Shown: one piece after another, positions 20,631-32,925 of the stretch
Numbering within the stretch: the stretch's first letter is position 1
Layout: each line of letters starts with the position of its first letter
Made by a program: the position numbers and the translations under genes
The notes under the pieces: generated by a model
Databases searched by the model: none
Told to the model about the DNA's origin: nothing
Seen by the model: the letters and a program-made list of their open reading frames with translations, nothing else
DNA from: Cryptomeria japonica
Taxonomy: Eukaryota > Streptophyta > Pinopsida > Cupressales > Cupressaceae
DNA: 58,000 nucleotides
Direction: 5' to 3'
NCBI RefSeq assembly: GCF_030272615.1
Contig: NC_081407.1
Location: 137,524,897-137,582,896 of the forward strand

Positions 20631-21090
20631 TAATCATCCTCGATCACAACCTTTTAGTGTATTTTTTAAATATTCCCTCAAGTTTTAAAATCATTTTAGC
20701 CCCATTGTCAAGCTTTAATAACTTTATTGGATTGAAATTATTTGCCTTATAACATTCTTCAAGCAAGAGGCGTGGAAGATATTTATTTATTTTTACTTGA
20801 GTACCTCCTAGTTGTATACTGCATTTCCAATATTCTATAAAATCTTAAATATATAGGTGTGATATTGTTATCATATTTTTGTTATTTTTAGTGGCACATG
20901 CATGTGTGTTTATAATCACACAAAAATAATCTCCTTTAAAATTTCTCATTGTAGTGTTAATCAATTGTTTGCTAGAGTGTGTGTGTGTGTGTTCCTTTGT
21001 TAAGTTCTCATCGAGGCTCAAGAGTACCTCTTGCTAGTGTTAAATGTGTTGTTCAACTACTATAATATTTGGGTGTGCTCGTGATTGAGA
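20631..21090 (-). pseudogene. Chromovirus: N-terminal part of chromodomain and linker from integrase
   Basis: On the minus strand the sequence just before the insertion site reads KLEGIFKKYTKRL, a stop, then SRM running into IIGYLLKWKN at 14,134. This fits the segment before the chromodomain in chromoviruses, where an L-x-R-x-R-x-L-R-S-R-x-I-x-E-Y pattern is usual. Further toward the integrase the frame is poor, with stops and a (GT)8 microsatellite at 20,977-20,992 on the plus strand. The reading is supported mainly because both halves meet in phase once the pol-less element and one TAATC are removed. Confidence 0.6.
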
Positions 21091-21620
21091 GGTCATGGAT
21101 AGTGGATGGTACCCATATAGTGCCAAAATGGAGATATTTTGGATCAAGTGTGGAAAGAGATATTACTTAACCATTCTTTTAGTGTCAAACATTAAACTAA
21201 TCTCACTTGATTATCTTGAGCAAAGCATTGGAGATATCCATCCAATAACTTGTAAATGACCTCAATATATCCATGTGATTGAAGATTATGAGAAGAGCTA
21301 GAAGCAAGCCAGGTGCTCAAATAAAAGTATAAGTCAATCCAAAAATTAATTATAAATATGGGACCGTGATCACTTATTATGATTATTAGATTATCATGGA
21401 ACTTTTAAATGGTATCCATGTAAAGGTTTTTTTCTATAGTACTTGCTACAAGTGGATGCGACAAAGGAAAAAGTGTGCATATTTGATAAGTTGATCCACA
21501 ATAACCATGATAACATTTTTCTTTTATACCTAAGAAAATTAGAGATGAAATCCAAGGACACCTTCTCCCAACTATGACTTTAGATATGAGTTACAAAAGA
21601 CCTGGAGACTTGATTTATTT
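21091..21620 (-). pseudogene. Chromovirus (Ty3) integrase core remnant
   Basis: The minus strand gives, in pieces, SWEKVSLDFISNFLRYKRKM, then GYHLKVP, then LQSHGYIEVIYKLLDGYLQC, then LKEWLSNISFHT and SKISPFWHYMGT. These align by eye with the Ty3 integrase order: WE-x-V-x-x-DFI, the second Asp region, HPQ-x-D-G-Q-x-E-V-x-N-x-x-LE-x-Y-L-R-C, then E-x-x-YN-x-x-x-H and SPF-x-x-x-YG. The first catalytic Asp (in LDFI) and the Glu (in YIEV) are still readable; the DHG region is degenerate. Several stops and frame slips make it dead. It lies upstream, in minus-strand terms, of the chromodomain pieces and belongs to the same element. Confidence 0.75.
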
Positions 21621-24278
21621 TTTATTATTTTGTTGCTACCCCATTCATTTTTGCAATAATTTGTGAACACCCTCTTTGTGCCTATTCTAAAATAAATTTA
21701 TTGCGGTTGTGGTGACAATGTGTTATCATTGATGTCAACCTATGTTTGTATGTTGAGCTAAATAAGTTCATGATTGGATGTCAAAATATAGTTCCAACGA
21801 TGTGTTATTCTAAAGTTCATTGTTGGATGCCCAATGTGCTTTGATTAATGTGTTGTTATAAAGTTCATGGTTGAATGTCAAATGAGCCTTAATTGACATG
21901 ATAAAAGACTAGAGAGGAAGTTTAGAAACGTGTACCATATTTTCTCTCTCTGCACTTTATCTTTTGAAGTTTATGTTTACAAGTAGTTTGAAGATATCTA
22001 ATTAAGGCCAAGGTGAGAAAGGTGTCACACAAATCCTGAAGAATATACCACATTTATCTACATTTGAATATTTGGCTTCATAATTTAGAAGTAAAATAAA
22101 GAGAGATGTGAAGTATGTATGTATCTCTCCTAAAGCCACAAAAGTTAAGAAAGAAATTTCAAGGGTTGACTAGCCTCTACTATGCACATAAAGTTGGTTG
22201 GTGCAATATGTCATGCACTCATCCCTGTCAGATATGCCCAATGGGATAACCTAATGTCATAAGAAGAGGCTCATTTAATTATAAACTAGAGACATGTCTT
22301 CTTCAATGATGTCGGCACTGTGTGTGCACTAATGAAGCTTTATAGGTTGTTTTATTAGCTGCGTATAGCAATTAAACTCAAAACAATAAACTAAATTGAA
22401 AAGATAACAATGTTGAAAATAAATCTAACTACACAACAATTGTTGCGAGTGACTAATTATTTGCAACAGTAGTGGCTATAGGCAGACTTGTCTAAATTTA
22501 ACTAATGAAATTAAATATGCTAAAACAAAACCTATCATAAACAACTCACAAATAAAAGTAAAGCATGATAAACAACAATATAAACTATTGCAAATCTACA
22601 CTACCATGGAGTCATAGTTCCTCAAGTGGCCCTTGATTGAGTGGCTTCAATCTTAGTCATTAGCATTCAATCTTTAATAGACAAGCTTTGTTTCTCAAAT
22701 CATCTTCTTATTGTAAACCAAAGATTATATGGACATATATCAAACTTGTTGATTGAACATGGACACCATTAACAAGACCCAACACTAACTAGATACTCTC
22801 TCCATCTCACAACTCAACGAGATCTCAAATTTATGCACGAGACTTGAGATTTGGATGAGGCTTGAGCGTTGGATTAATTAAAAACTCAACAACTTATTAC
22901 AAATGTCATTTCTCTCATTACATCAAGGAGATGACTTATTCTTCTTGTGACTAATAATAAATATCTAATTAAAATGAGTTAAGAGAGTTCTAATCCTCTT
23001 CAAACTCTTACAACATAACTATGGCTGAAAATGTGAAGAAACATGTCACAATGACTTATGATTCATAATTTATTGTTTCCACAAGTTTCTCCATTATTAC
23101 TTATCTTCAATAACTTCCAAATTCGTGAGATAATCAAGAGGTATCTACTAGTTTGTCTCGAACAACTTTGGGTGAATGTTGAACACAATTAACTATTGTG
23201 AATAAACTCAAATGGTTTAAAGGGTTTTTAGATCTCCTTTTAAGATTTACAAATCATTTTGAAGATCTTAATTTCATTTGGAAACCTGAGAGATATGCCC
23301 ATTTTACTTAAACTAGTTTTTTTACCTTTTCAGCACTTCCAGTCAACAAAACTACATTTGTCAATTACCAACATGTTCCTCTTCTTTCTAGTTGCATGAA
23401 CAACTCAAACCACTCACAAACAACATGTTAATCTTCTCAAAATACTTTACATTCAACAATAACCCTAAATTATAGTATTTTACCATTATTTAACATTAAC
23501 TAGCTAGACATACATATGCATCAAACACCATTAATCCCAGTTAATGCTTCGTAATACCAAGGTAATGCTTGGAAATGACATGGAAGGAAATTGTAAACAT
23601 GAGGTAAAGTGCCATAAATCATAGAATAATATGGTCAATTTATAGGCTCATTATGGGCTAGTAGAGTAAAGTTGGTATTATTTCCTAAATAGGATGGATC
23701 AGAAGTTTGCTCCACCTTTCTCTATATTTCAATATTTGTTCTTATAGTTTGGGGGATTTGTTTACATTATTTTCATACTATCTCATCACAAGTTTTAAGT
23801 CTTCAAATGTACCGCAAGCATGGATTTAAACAATCTATCTCAAAATTATTTTCCCTAGCTTGGTTGTGTTATTGTTTAAATATTTGTTTTCTTGTGCCAA
23901 CTCAATCTTGTGTGATAATGAAAAAGGAGGTGTTTGTGAATGTTCTTGCTTTCATACAATAATTTTGTATGTTTCATCTTTTAGATGCTTTATGTGGTCT
24001 TGAGCAAAAGTATGAAAAATGTGTTAGTTGGATTAACATTGAATATTTTTGCAAATGTCTCGATGTTTGTGCCATCATGGAGATACGTGTTAATATGATT
24101 TGGGTCCTATTTATCTCCTGATTTGGGTTGCAATTGTTTTCTTTTCTCCATGAATGATTTTGGGTTGACCTTTTTCGAATAGTGCACATTTCATGTCTAT
24201 ACGTTTCATCTTGGTCGACTTGGAGAAAGCATATTGATGCTTGTAGAGGATATACATGAAATATCAATTAATTTAAAG
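21621..24278. other. AT-rich sequence without a supported gene
   Basis: Upstream sequence of the minus-strand chromovirus should lie here, but I find no readable RT or protease. A plus-strand string TGACAATGTGTTATCATTGATG at about 21,714 (split here only for description) resembles copia LTR starts, without a partner. A 97-codon minus-strand frame at 23,974-24,267 has no recognised motif. Confidence 0.4.
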
Positions 24279-24362
24279 TGTCAGTTGTGTGTGTTATGTG
24301 ATGAGGAAGTGCTTAATGCATACCGAAGGCAATGAGTTGGAGGTCACTACATTCGAATGAGC
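24279..24362 (+). repeat. Copia-type LTR, left part (start uncertain)
   Basis: Sequence before the Athila-like element joins in phase with 37,075-37,536 beyond it when the insert and one TGAGC are removed. The right part ends TTTAACA followed by a Met-tRNA primer-like site. TGTCAGTTGTGTG at 24,279 is a possible LTR start. Confidence 0.45.
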
Positions 24363-25606
24363 TGATGAGCTAAAATAATAGCTCTTTTTGTGTTCATGTC
24401 TATTATGTTTTCCATGGTCTAAATTGCATAATTGGACAAATGTCAAGGGTATAGGATGTGTTTGTTAGATAATCTTCCTAGAAGCTTTGATCCTATGCAT
24501 GTTGGACATTAACTAAACTTTGTATTGTTTTCGCTAATATATTCCTGTAGCTATGTGAATTATGTTGATAACTTCATATGTGGATGAATGAATGTTATGG
24601 TTGATAGAAAATGGATATGTATGTGTTATTGTGTGCTAACTTATGATGCCAGAATTATTATGTAGCAATAGAAGTGGTCAAACCATGCCAGGAAGGAGGA
24701 TCGTGCCTTATAATTCATTAAAGGTTAAGTCCAGACGGTTGGAAGCATTGAAGACGATAATGGAAGTTGGTAACTAAGTTGCTAAAGGATAGCGGAGTAG
24801 TTCAAGAATTTATTTATGACTGTCTTCAGTGAATGACAATCTAGCAGGAACTGTTGTGCTATATTCTTGGTCTTATAATGATAAAAATCCCATGATCTTT
24901 GTGGTTGACTCTTTCCTCTTCCTTTGTTGTAATAAAAACTTCCGCCTACTCTCTTGGGCGTGGTCTAGGTAGTTAGTAGTCTATTGTAATTTTCATATAA
25001 ATAAAGTTTTGAACCTCCTCACGGGGGTAGATGAAGTTTTAGAGAAATAGATAGAATTTTCCATAGACTGTAATAGCTTTTGGGATGATAAATAAAGTGA
25101 CGGTGTTTTGAACATATAAGGTTAATTGACTTCTATACATGCTCATCCAAGGGGGGCCACTTGGTGAGCAATCTTGTGTATTTGTTACGTTAATTTTCTT
25201 TTTCTATAGTTGTTGTTCTAGCATTTGATTGTTCATGCAGCCACTAGAACCATAACCTATGATTGTTCCTACAGCCAAGACAAATAGAGTAGTTCTTGTT
25301 TGTTAGCTTTGAACATTAGTGATAGTTAGTTGCTTGAATTACCTTTCATCATTAAGATTTCTTGTAGCATTCCAGTCATTACATTTCTGTATGTTTAATT
25401 CAGTAATTTCATTTGTTGCAATAGAATAGAATGGCTTTTATTGGAACTTAGTGCACAAACTGTGCTTGCCCATTTCAAGTAATACATCCCTGGGTTGACA
25501 AGTAAATGGAACCTCAGTCATAGAAATGATAGCTATTCAGGATAGATGTCCAATCCCTGAGTTCAGGTTTTAAGCCAAATTATTGTTTTAATTGGGAAGG
25601 TCAATA
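24363..25606 (+). repeat. 5' LTR of the Athila-like element
   Basis: Starts TGATGAGCTAAAAT and ends GGTCAATA; the partner ends TATCAACA, so the terminal CA has become TA here. Length 1,244 bp against 1,243 for the 3' copy. A TATA-like ATATAAATAAAG lies near 24,993 on the plus strand. Confidence 0.9.
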
Positions 25607-25610
25607 TTTT

Positions 25611-25631
25611 TGGCATCGTTGTCGGGGATGG
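25611..25631 (+). other. Primer-binding site, tRNA-Asp type
   Basis: TGGCATCGTTGTCGGGGA differs from the plant tRNA-Asp complement TGGCGCCGTTGCCGGGGA at three positions, all of them transitions. It begins four bases after the LTR. Confidence 0.8.
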
Positions 25632-25732
25632 TGCCAAACTAAGAACCTTTCATAGCCATGAGCTTTTAGTTTTCAGTTATTTAGTGTTTTAGTAGTTTAA
25701 GATACGTTGTTAAATAATTTCTCTGAATTTGC

Positions 25733-26371
25733 ATGCATAGAAGAAGAAGAGATGCCCATGGCAGATTTCTTCCTAATCACCATGATATTAGAGAGCTCAA
25801 CCCCTATGAAGCACTAGATGTAAATCCTTTTGTTGCACTTTATCATGCCCTAGATGATTTGGACTATCTTGCATTTGAACTTCCAAAAAACGGCCTTCAT
25901 TTTCTTTTTGGACCACCCGAAGAGGATCACTACCCTTTAGTTGTTTACTAAGGACCAATGGTGGGACATGGAGGTGGAGGTAATCCACCAGGTAGTGGAG
26001 GTAATCCTCCAGGAGGGGGAAATCCACCAATTAATCCAACATTTGAATTTCCCATCTCCGATCTGCATGACAATGCTAACCTCAAGAACATCCCAACTTC
26101 TTCTTTGCCTAAGTTTTATGGGCTAGTTACATGGGACCCAGACACTTTTATGTTTGAATTTGACGTCCTTTGTAGGAGCTATGATTACACTACAAACGCC
26201 CATAGACTTAAAATATTCCCAGCTACTTTGAAAGAGTCTGCCCTGATATGGTTTATGAGCTTAGAGAATAACTCAATAGACACATGGGATGACATGAACT
26301 GATTATTTCTTGAGAAATATAAGGATTATTGTAGAGGAACTGATCGACATGGGGATGATATCTTCAGGGGA
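25733..26371 (+). pseudogene. gag of the Athila-like element, N-terminal part
   Basis: The ATG at 25,733 starts MHRRRRDAHGRFLPNHHDIR. After one stop at 25,949-25,951 the same frame continues through a Gly/Pro repeat (GSGGNPPGGGNPPINPTFEF) to LPKFYGLVTWDPDTFMFEF and ALIWFMSLENNSIDTWDDM. The latter two are the hallmark of the Ty3 Gag capsid domain (retrotrans_gag), here with the usual W-F-x-x-L and T-W-x-x-M. A TGA at 26,300-26,302 replaces the codon after DDMN. The coding sequence runs on to DDIF at about 26,367 and then meets a solo LTR; it resumes as RMTHKQDESLEDYLERFLF at 27,616. Gag forms the particle that carries the RNA. Confidence 0.8.
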
Positions 26372-27614
26372 TGCAAAATTCATCTTCTATTAACAAAGTA
26401 ATCAATTAGAAACAAGGGAAATCACAAATCCCTATCCTAATCAGAATTTAACAAACAATACAATGGAATAACGCAATTAAGAAATAAGAATTATAAATCA
26501 AATCAATAAAAACTCCCTATTTCGTGACCGCGTTGAACTTCCATTGCTCTTCTCCTCTTTGTGGTATGACGGCTCTAAGATATTGCGCTGGGAACCTGCA
26601 AGTGACACAAAGATGCAAAGTTTGTGATTGTTGAAAATGGAGACTAGATGCTCAATTTATAGAAAATTGGAGAAGATTGATTAAAAGGTGGAACATAATG
26701 ATCAAGAGGTGTGAACTCAGGTGAGCTCAAATGAAAATTGATAGTTGAACTACTAATTCTAGGAGTGGAACTCAATAGATTGAATAGATTAATTGAGTCA
26801 ACTGATTGAGAAAAAGTTGACTGAAGGAAAAAAAAGAATGATTGGTGGAAATAAAGAAGATGACAAAGAAAGCTTAATTTAGAAAAAGCTATCTGAAAGA
26901 TGGAAATAGAAGTTGAAGAGATAAATGAATTAATTAATTGATTGATTGAATTAATTAATTTAGCATGTGCTTGCATTTAGATTTAGATTATTAATCTAAT
27001 CTTTGCATGAGATTTTAATTCAAATAATTAAATTTAATTTAATTCAATTTAGCATTTGAATATATTTAGAACTTGACTTTGATTTTCAATTTGGTTTTTG
27101 AAATCATGCACATGTATTTGAATTTGGAAGAAATTAGAAGAATATGAAATTAGAATTTGGGGATTTGGAAATGGAAGAATTAATTAGCCAATTAAATAAT
27201 TTAAAGAAACTATTTAATTATTTAGAAATGGAATTTAATTAAATAATAAAGATTGTTTAATTTAAAGGATTAAATCATAATTAATTAAATAATAAATATT
27301 TAATTAATATTTAGAAGAGGGTTGAATGATTAGATGATTAGAGATGGAAATTGAATAATTAGTAACTTATTTAAATAATTAAGATTATTTAAATTGGGGA
27401 ATTAATCACAATTAATTAAATAATAATTATTTAATTAATATTAAAAAATGATTAAAATGATTAAAGAATAGGAAAATAGAATAATTAATAAGATGATAAA
27501 GAAATATGAAATTAGAAGAAATAGATTAATTAAATTAATTAAATAATAAAGATTATTTAATCAATTAGAGGAATAATTAGTACATGATCAATGAAACATT
27601 TTTAGGTGTCTACA
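26372..27614 (-). mobile_element. Solo LTR in gag of the Athila-like element
   Basis: The right end is GGTGTCTACA (minus: TGTAGACACC), identical to the start of the LTR at 44,476. The left end begins TGCAAAATTC by inference from where the gag frame breaks. A target duplication of AGGAT is expected; only the right copy is clean, and the left reads AGGGGA. There is no internal region. The part from 26,990 to 27,560 is a dense array of AATTAATTAAAT-type inverted repeats. A Ser/Ile/Phe-rich 110-codon minus-strand frame at 26,644-26,976 is not supported as a gene. Confidence 0.75.
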
Positions 27615-29060
27615 AGGATGACACATAAGCAGGATGAGAGTCTAGAAGACTATCTTGAGAGATTTCTATTTTGTGTCAAGAAGTCTAAACACAATACTTT
27701 AAATGAAGAATCTCTCAAGTTGATATTTCTAAGGGGTATCAGTGATGAATACACAAATGTTCTATACCTTATGGGAGGAGGAGATATTACTCAATCATCA
27801 TGGAATGAAATCAACCAAATTTGTGAAAAATATTCCAGGGCCACTACCAAGAAGAATAGGCATTATAGGCCTGGAATGTCTTTATCAACGACAAGAAGTG
27901 GATTTTCCCATATGGAACTAAGCCATCTTTTGAAGGATTTCGAGGAAGATATTATAAACAATATGACCACTCAATTGGACACACTTCAAGCGAAGAAGAA
28001 GCATGAAGAAGCTTAAGCAATTCTTGCAAAATTTTGTCCTCACTATAGGCGAAAGAAGAAGGATTGCAGATGTAAGTTAGTTGCCAATCTTGATAATCAC
28101 CATGTTCCCGAGTTCAAGCTAGTACATGGAGATGATGAACAACTCTTCTATGTTGCTCAAAGAAGGTCATGGGCCCCAAGACAAGGTATGCCTCCTGATC
28201 CATTATCTTTTGAAGGATTTTAAGGAAGATATTATAAACAATATGGCCACTCAATTGGACACACTTCAAGCCAAGAAGAAGCATGAAGAAGTTGAAGCAA
28301 TGCTTGCAGAATTCTATCCTCGCTATAGGCAAAAGAAGAAGGACTGCAGATGTAAGTTAGTTGCCAATCTTGATAATCACCATGTTTTTGAGTTCAAGCC
28401 AATACATGGAGATGATGAACAACTCTTCTATGTTGCTCAAAAAAGGTCATGAGCCCCAAGACAAGGTATGTCTCCTAATCCATTATCTTTTATTGGTTCT
28501 TATAAGAATTCTTATACATTGAATAATCAGTGGCAACCTCCATATGCTCAAAACTTTGGAAATTTTCCACCTCAATCTTGGTATAATCCCCAAAGTTCGT
28601 GGTCAAATTATTCCAATCCTTCATCCCAATTACAGTAGCCATAAGGAAATTGGTCTCAACTTCAAGGCTCATGGCAACCTCCACATGGAAATTGGCAACC
28701 AACTTCTCAATGGAGAGGGGGTCAACAGTGGTCAAATCAAACTTCTGGCTACTTGCAACCACCATGACAGCCTGCTATAATGCCACCCCCTGCTCCTAAT
28801 GCTGCTCCACCTAAAGCTACTCAGCTGCCATCTCAACCCATACCAAATCCAAATAGTAAACCCCAACCACAAAAACAAGTATATTCTACTGACCCTAACC
28901 AATACCCTGCATATTCTCTTAATATAAGTGATATTCATCTTAGATCAGCGACTACTTTTCCTAATCCATCTTCTCTAGACATTACTAAAGTACCATCAGA
29001 GCAAGCAGTATCAGATAACCCACTAGATCAGCCAGCTCAGTCTACCCAAGCTCAATAGCC
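27615..29060 (+). pseudogene. gag of the Athila-like element, C-terminal part with a 280-bp tandem duplication
   Basis: RMTHKQDESLEDYLERFLF resumes the capsid domain and passes LKLIFLRGISDEYTNVLYLM, typical of Athila Gag. From 27,927 the sequence is tandemly duplicated with a 280-bp period, which is not a multiple of three and so changes frame at the second copy. The tail (28,490-29,060) is rich in Gln, Pro, Trp and Asn (QWQPPYAQNFGNFPPQSWYN). I see no CCHC zinc knuckle. Several stops lie along it. Confidence 0.75.
27927..28486 (+). repeat. Tandem duplication, 2 x 280 bp
   Basis: Bases 27,927-28,206 and 28,207-28,486 are near identical, for example TGAAGGATTT at 27,931 and 28,211. The junction phrase CCATTATCTTTT recurs at the end of the second unit (around 28,480). 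Confidence 0.9.
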
Positions 29061-29089
29061 TATAAGTTTGCCTTCAGTGAATTAAATAC

Positions 29090-29880
29090 CTCCATTTCCT
29101 CAGAGGTTACAAGCTAAGGAGACTGAGCAAAGTGAAGATGAAAATTTTGATCTCATTGATCGGTTCAAACACATGTGTGTTAAGATTCCATTGTTTCAAG
29201 CTATCAAGGATGTTCCCATCTATAGTAAGGTCATCAAGGAAGCATATTTGAAGAAACCTTATAGGAAAAAGAAGGATCCACAAACAATTCATGTGATGGG
29301 ACAACTAGCTAATATCATGTTTGGTAAATTTACAATACCTAAGTACTCTGTTCCAGGTATCCCTATTGTGGGAATAGTCATTAATGGTACTCAGATTAAG
29401 AATGCTCTAATAGATCTAGGAGCAGCCATTAATGTCACGACTAAGGATATCATGTTGCAACTTAACATAACCAATCTTCGACCTACTCCCAAAGTCTTGC
29501 AGCTTGCTGATAACTCTATTGTTTGACCTGATGGTATGGTAGAAGATGTTGTAGTTACTTTGGATTCTTGGTAATATCCAACAGATTTCATAATATTATC
29601 TCCCAAGGCCACATTGGGAGGATATCCAGTCATCTTATGAAGGCCTTGGCTTGCAACAACTAATGCATACATTGGGTGTTGGTCAGGAGATATGACCATT
29701 TTGGATGGGAATTCTACTAAGAAATTAGCTCTTTATTCACCTGCACAACCTCAACTAGACCAAGAACAAGTCGTGTGGCCTGATGTGGGGGAAGAGATAG
29801 AAGAAGAAGTTAACTCTGTTCGTCACCTCATGATGATAAATAGAGATCCATTCATACAACTTCAAGATAAAGATTGAGTG
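29090..29880 (+). pseudogene. Aspartic protease region of the Athila-like polyprotein
   Basis: The frame from about 29,095 reads DRFKHMCVKIPLFQAIKDVP, then GQLANIMFGKFTIPKYSVPG, then the active-site segment IKNALIDLGAAINVTT at about 29,398. DLGA in place of D(S/T)GA is typical of Athila proteases. LGGYPVIL and RPWLATTNAYIG (around 29,610-29,670) are the C-terminal part with the flap-side GRPWL motif; a slip of frame lies between them. Stops occur at 29,524 and 29,572. The protease would cut the polyprotein during particle maturation; this copy cannot. Confidence 0.75.
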
Positions 29881-31560
29881 CTTTCCAATATTATAAAAAT
29901 CATTATGGCTTAGAACACCAGTCGTTGGAGTTAACTTCATGTATCTTGCACTCAATGTTCCTACCTCCCTCCTGATTAGAACTTCCTGCAGTCATAGATA
30001 TATTGTATACTTTGTTATCGCAAGAAATCCACACTTATTCTCTCACTGAAGCGGCTCAAATCGACCTAACCACCAAGGTAGAAGTTGCTCCAGACAAGTA
30101 TTGAAATATTAATAATCAGCTTATTGAGGCACATAAGGCAACCTTGATTGATCTACTTCAGCATCATAAGCAGGATTTTGCATGGGACTACCGAGACATG
30201 AGGGGGTTAGATCCTAAATTGTGTACCCATAGGATATATATCAAGGAAAAATACAGACCAGTTAGCTAGTCACAAAGGAGAATTAATCCAACCTTAAGGG
30301 AAAAAGTTAAAGAGGAATTACAAAAATTGTTAAATGCTAGATTTATTTATCCTATATCAGATACTAGTGGGTGTCACCTCTAGTTATAGTTCCTAAAAAG
30401 GGAGGTAAATGGCGAGTTTGTGTGGATTAAAGGGAACTCAACTCAACAACTAAAAAGGATCATTTTCCATTACCCTTTGTAGATCAAGTGTTAGATTCCC
30501 TGGCAGGAAAATAATACTTTTCATTCTTGGATGGATTCAGTGGCTATAATCAAATTAGAATTGCCCCAGAAGATCAAGAAAAGACCACATTCACTTGCCC
30601 TTGGGGGACATATTCTTACTCTATTCTTCCATTTGGGTTATGCAATGCTCCAGCTACCTTCCAAAGAGTTGTCACTAGCATATTATCAGACATTTCAAAT
30701 GATTGCATGGAGATATACATGGATGATTTTACTACTTATGGTTTAGAGTTTGAAGAGGCATTGGATAATTTGAAGAAAGTACTACAGAGATGTGAAGATT
30801 ACAGTCTGTCCCTAAATAGTGAGAAATGTTTTATGATGATGCAGGAAGGAATAGTTATGGGACATCATATTTATAAGGCCGGTATTTAGGTTGATCCAAC
30901 AAAGATAGAGGTCATTATTAACCTTCCTATTCCAACCAAGCAAAAGGATGTTCGAAGTTTTCTTGGACATGCTGGGTATTATAGAAGGTTTATCAAGGAC
31001 TTTAGTAAGATAGCAGGGCCTTTATATTATCTCTTGTCCAAAGATGTTGAGTTTGATTGGACCCCAGCATGTGATGAAGCTTTCCTGAAGCTTAAAAAAA
31101 CATTGAGTCAGGCGCTAGTCCTCAAGGGCCCAAATTGGTCATTGCCCTTCCAAATTCACACAGATGCATCAGACTATTCTATAGGTGCAGTTATGGGATA
31201 GAAAGAGGGTAATTTAAAAAATGTAATTTATTTCATCAACAAGAATTTACAGGGGCTAGAACTTAATTACACTGTTACAGAAAAGGAGATGTTGGTAGTA
31301 ATATATGCACTTAATAATTTAGGCATTATATCATGAGATATCAGATTTTTGTTCATACAGATCATACAACAATACAATATCTTATGAACGAGTCTTCCAT
31401 CACATGAAGATTGGCTAGATGGTTGCAGTTGATGCAGGAATTTGATATCACGGTTGTTGATAAACCAAGGAAAGCCAATGTAGTGACATATTATCTTTCC
31501 AGGCTTCAACTACAGGACAATCCTGCAGCAATACATGATTCCTTCCCAGATGAACACTCA
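29881..31560 (+). pseudogene. Reverse transcriptase and RNase H of the Athila-like element
   Basis: The RT fingers are readable from about 30,170 (DFAWDYRDMRGLDPKLCTHR), then VIVPKKGGKWRVCVD (about 30,385-30,428). The palm is intact from 30,527 (MDGFSGYNQIRIAPEDQEKT) through FGLCNAPATFQR to the catalytic box IYMDDF at about 30,715. Thumb and connection follow (DVRSFLGHAGYYRRFIKDFS). RNase H starts QIHTDASDYSIGAVMG (about 31,150) with its first Asp present and goes on to YTVTEKEMLVVIYAL. At least eight stops and a few frame slips (for example at 30,365 and 31,320) inactivate it. YMDD and the first RNase H acid are still there. Confidence 0.85.
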
Positions 31561-32925
31561 TTCTTGATAAATGTACAAACTCCCTAGTATGCTGGTATAG
31601 CAATTTATTTGGCTGCTAACAAGATTCATTCTCACTTCTCTCCAAAAGAGAGAAGACTCTTGATTGAGAAAAGTTTCAATTTCTTTTGGATTGCAGACTG
31701 TCAATTTTACACAGGACCGAACCAGATTGTACGAAGATGTGTTAGAGAGGATGAAACCTATGATATTCTTCACACTTGCCATGATGAGCCACGTGGAGGA
31801 CATTTTGCTACCAAGAGGACAACAATCAAAATTCTCAATGCAAGATACTGTTGGACAACCTTACATAAAGATGCAACTAAATACACTAGAAAATGTGATA
31901 GGTGTCAAAGGATGGGTAAGCCAACCAAATCTGATGAGATGCCATTATATCCACAAGTAGTGGTTACATCATTTGACAAACGTGGATTAGAATTTGTAGG
32001 GCCAATTGACCCGCCTTCCAATGGAAGATCCTACATCCTAGTATGCACTGATTATGTTAGAAAATGGGTGAAAGCAAAAACAATGAAGCATGCTAGAGAT
32101 AAAAAGGTAGCTAAATTCCTCTATGAAGAAATCTTTACCAGATATGGAGTGCCTAGAGAAATTGTTACAAATCAAGGGCCATAATTTACCTCCACATTAA
32201 TCATAGCTTTGGTCAATGAGTATAATATCAGGCATAGGAAATCTATCCCATACCATCCTCAAGTGAATGGTCAAGTAAAAGTCACCAACAAGGAGTTGGA
32301 GGCTATTATAATAAAGACAATAACTCTACATAGGAAAGATTGGTCAAGCAGGTTGACAAAATCTATTTATGCATATAGAACTACTTGGAAAACAACTATT
32401 GGTTTTACTCCTTTTGAAATGGTGCATGGGAAGCTAGCCATGATGCCCATTGAGTTTGAACATAAAACTCTTAGGAAAACTCTACAGCTGAATATGAATC
32501 TATCTGAGGCCCAACAAGCTCACATCATGCAAGCGAATGCCCTAGATGAGATAAGGAAGATGGCCCTCCAACACATAGAAGCTGTTCAAAATCAACGTAC
32601 TAAGTAGCATGATAGGTACATTAAAGAAAAAAAAATCAAGCCTGGAGATTGGGCACTTCTATATGATTCTCGGTATAAGGATTCAATGGGGAAGTTGCAG
32701 ACTCGTTGGTTGGGTTCATATAATATTGTTGAAGTCTTTCAAAATAGAGCAGTTCAGTTGGCAACTATAGATCTTGTTTAATTTAAGTTTCTGGTCAATG
32801 GTCACATACTACTCTTGTATCACAAACCTGCCACTAGAGAGGAATTGCTACAACAGTTTGGCATTCAGCCATGTGTCGCATTTCTTGCAGCTCATGTAGG
32901 GGGACTCTCTGTCCCAAACCCTTGA
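31561..32925 (+). pseudogene. Integrase of the Athila-like element, two catalytic acids lost
   Basis: The HHCC zinc finger is visible (ILHTCHDEPRGGHFATKRT, then RKCDRCQRMG). The core runs from VGPIDPPSNGRSYILVCTDY through REIVTNQGP to NGQVKVTNKELEAII, then WSSRLTKSIYAYRTTWKT and GFTPFEMVHGK. The second catalytic Asp (expected TDQG) is Asn, and the Glu (expected GQVEVTN) is Lys; both are G-to-A changes. The C-terminal part continues past stops at 32,182, 32,605 and 32,779 (KPGDWALLYDSRYKD, GKLQTRWLGSYNI) to SVPNP and a stop at 32,923. Downstream there is a gap before ORF3. Confidence 0.85.

Noticed and set aside
20977-20992. (GT)8 microsatellite
   Set aside because: Ordinary simple repeat within decayed chromovirus sequence.
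23974-24267. Minus-strand 97-codon frame considered as copia RT
   Set aside because: No QVDVKSAFLNG, YVDD or other RT motif can be aligned in any frame.
26644-26976. Minus-strand 110-codon Ser/Ile/Phe-rich frame
   Set aside because: It lies in a solo LTR with strong composition bias and no recognisable domain.
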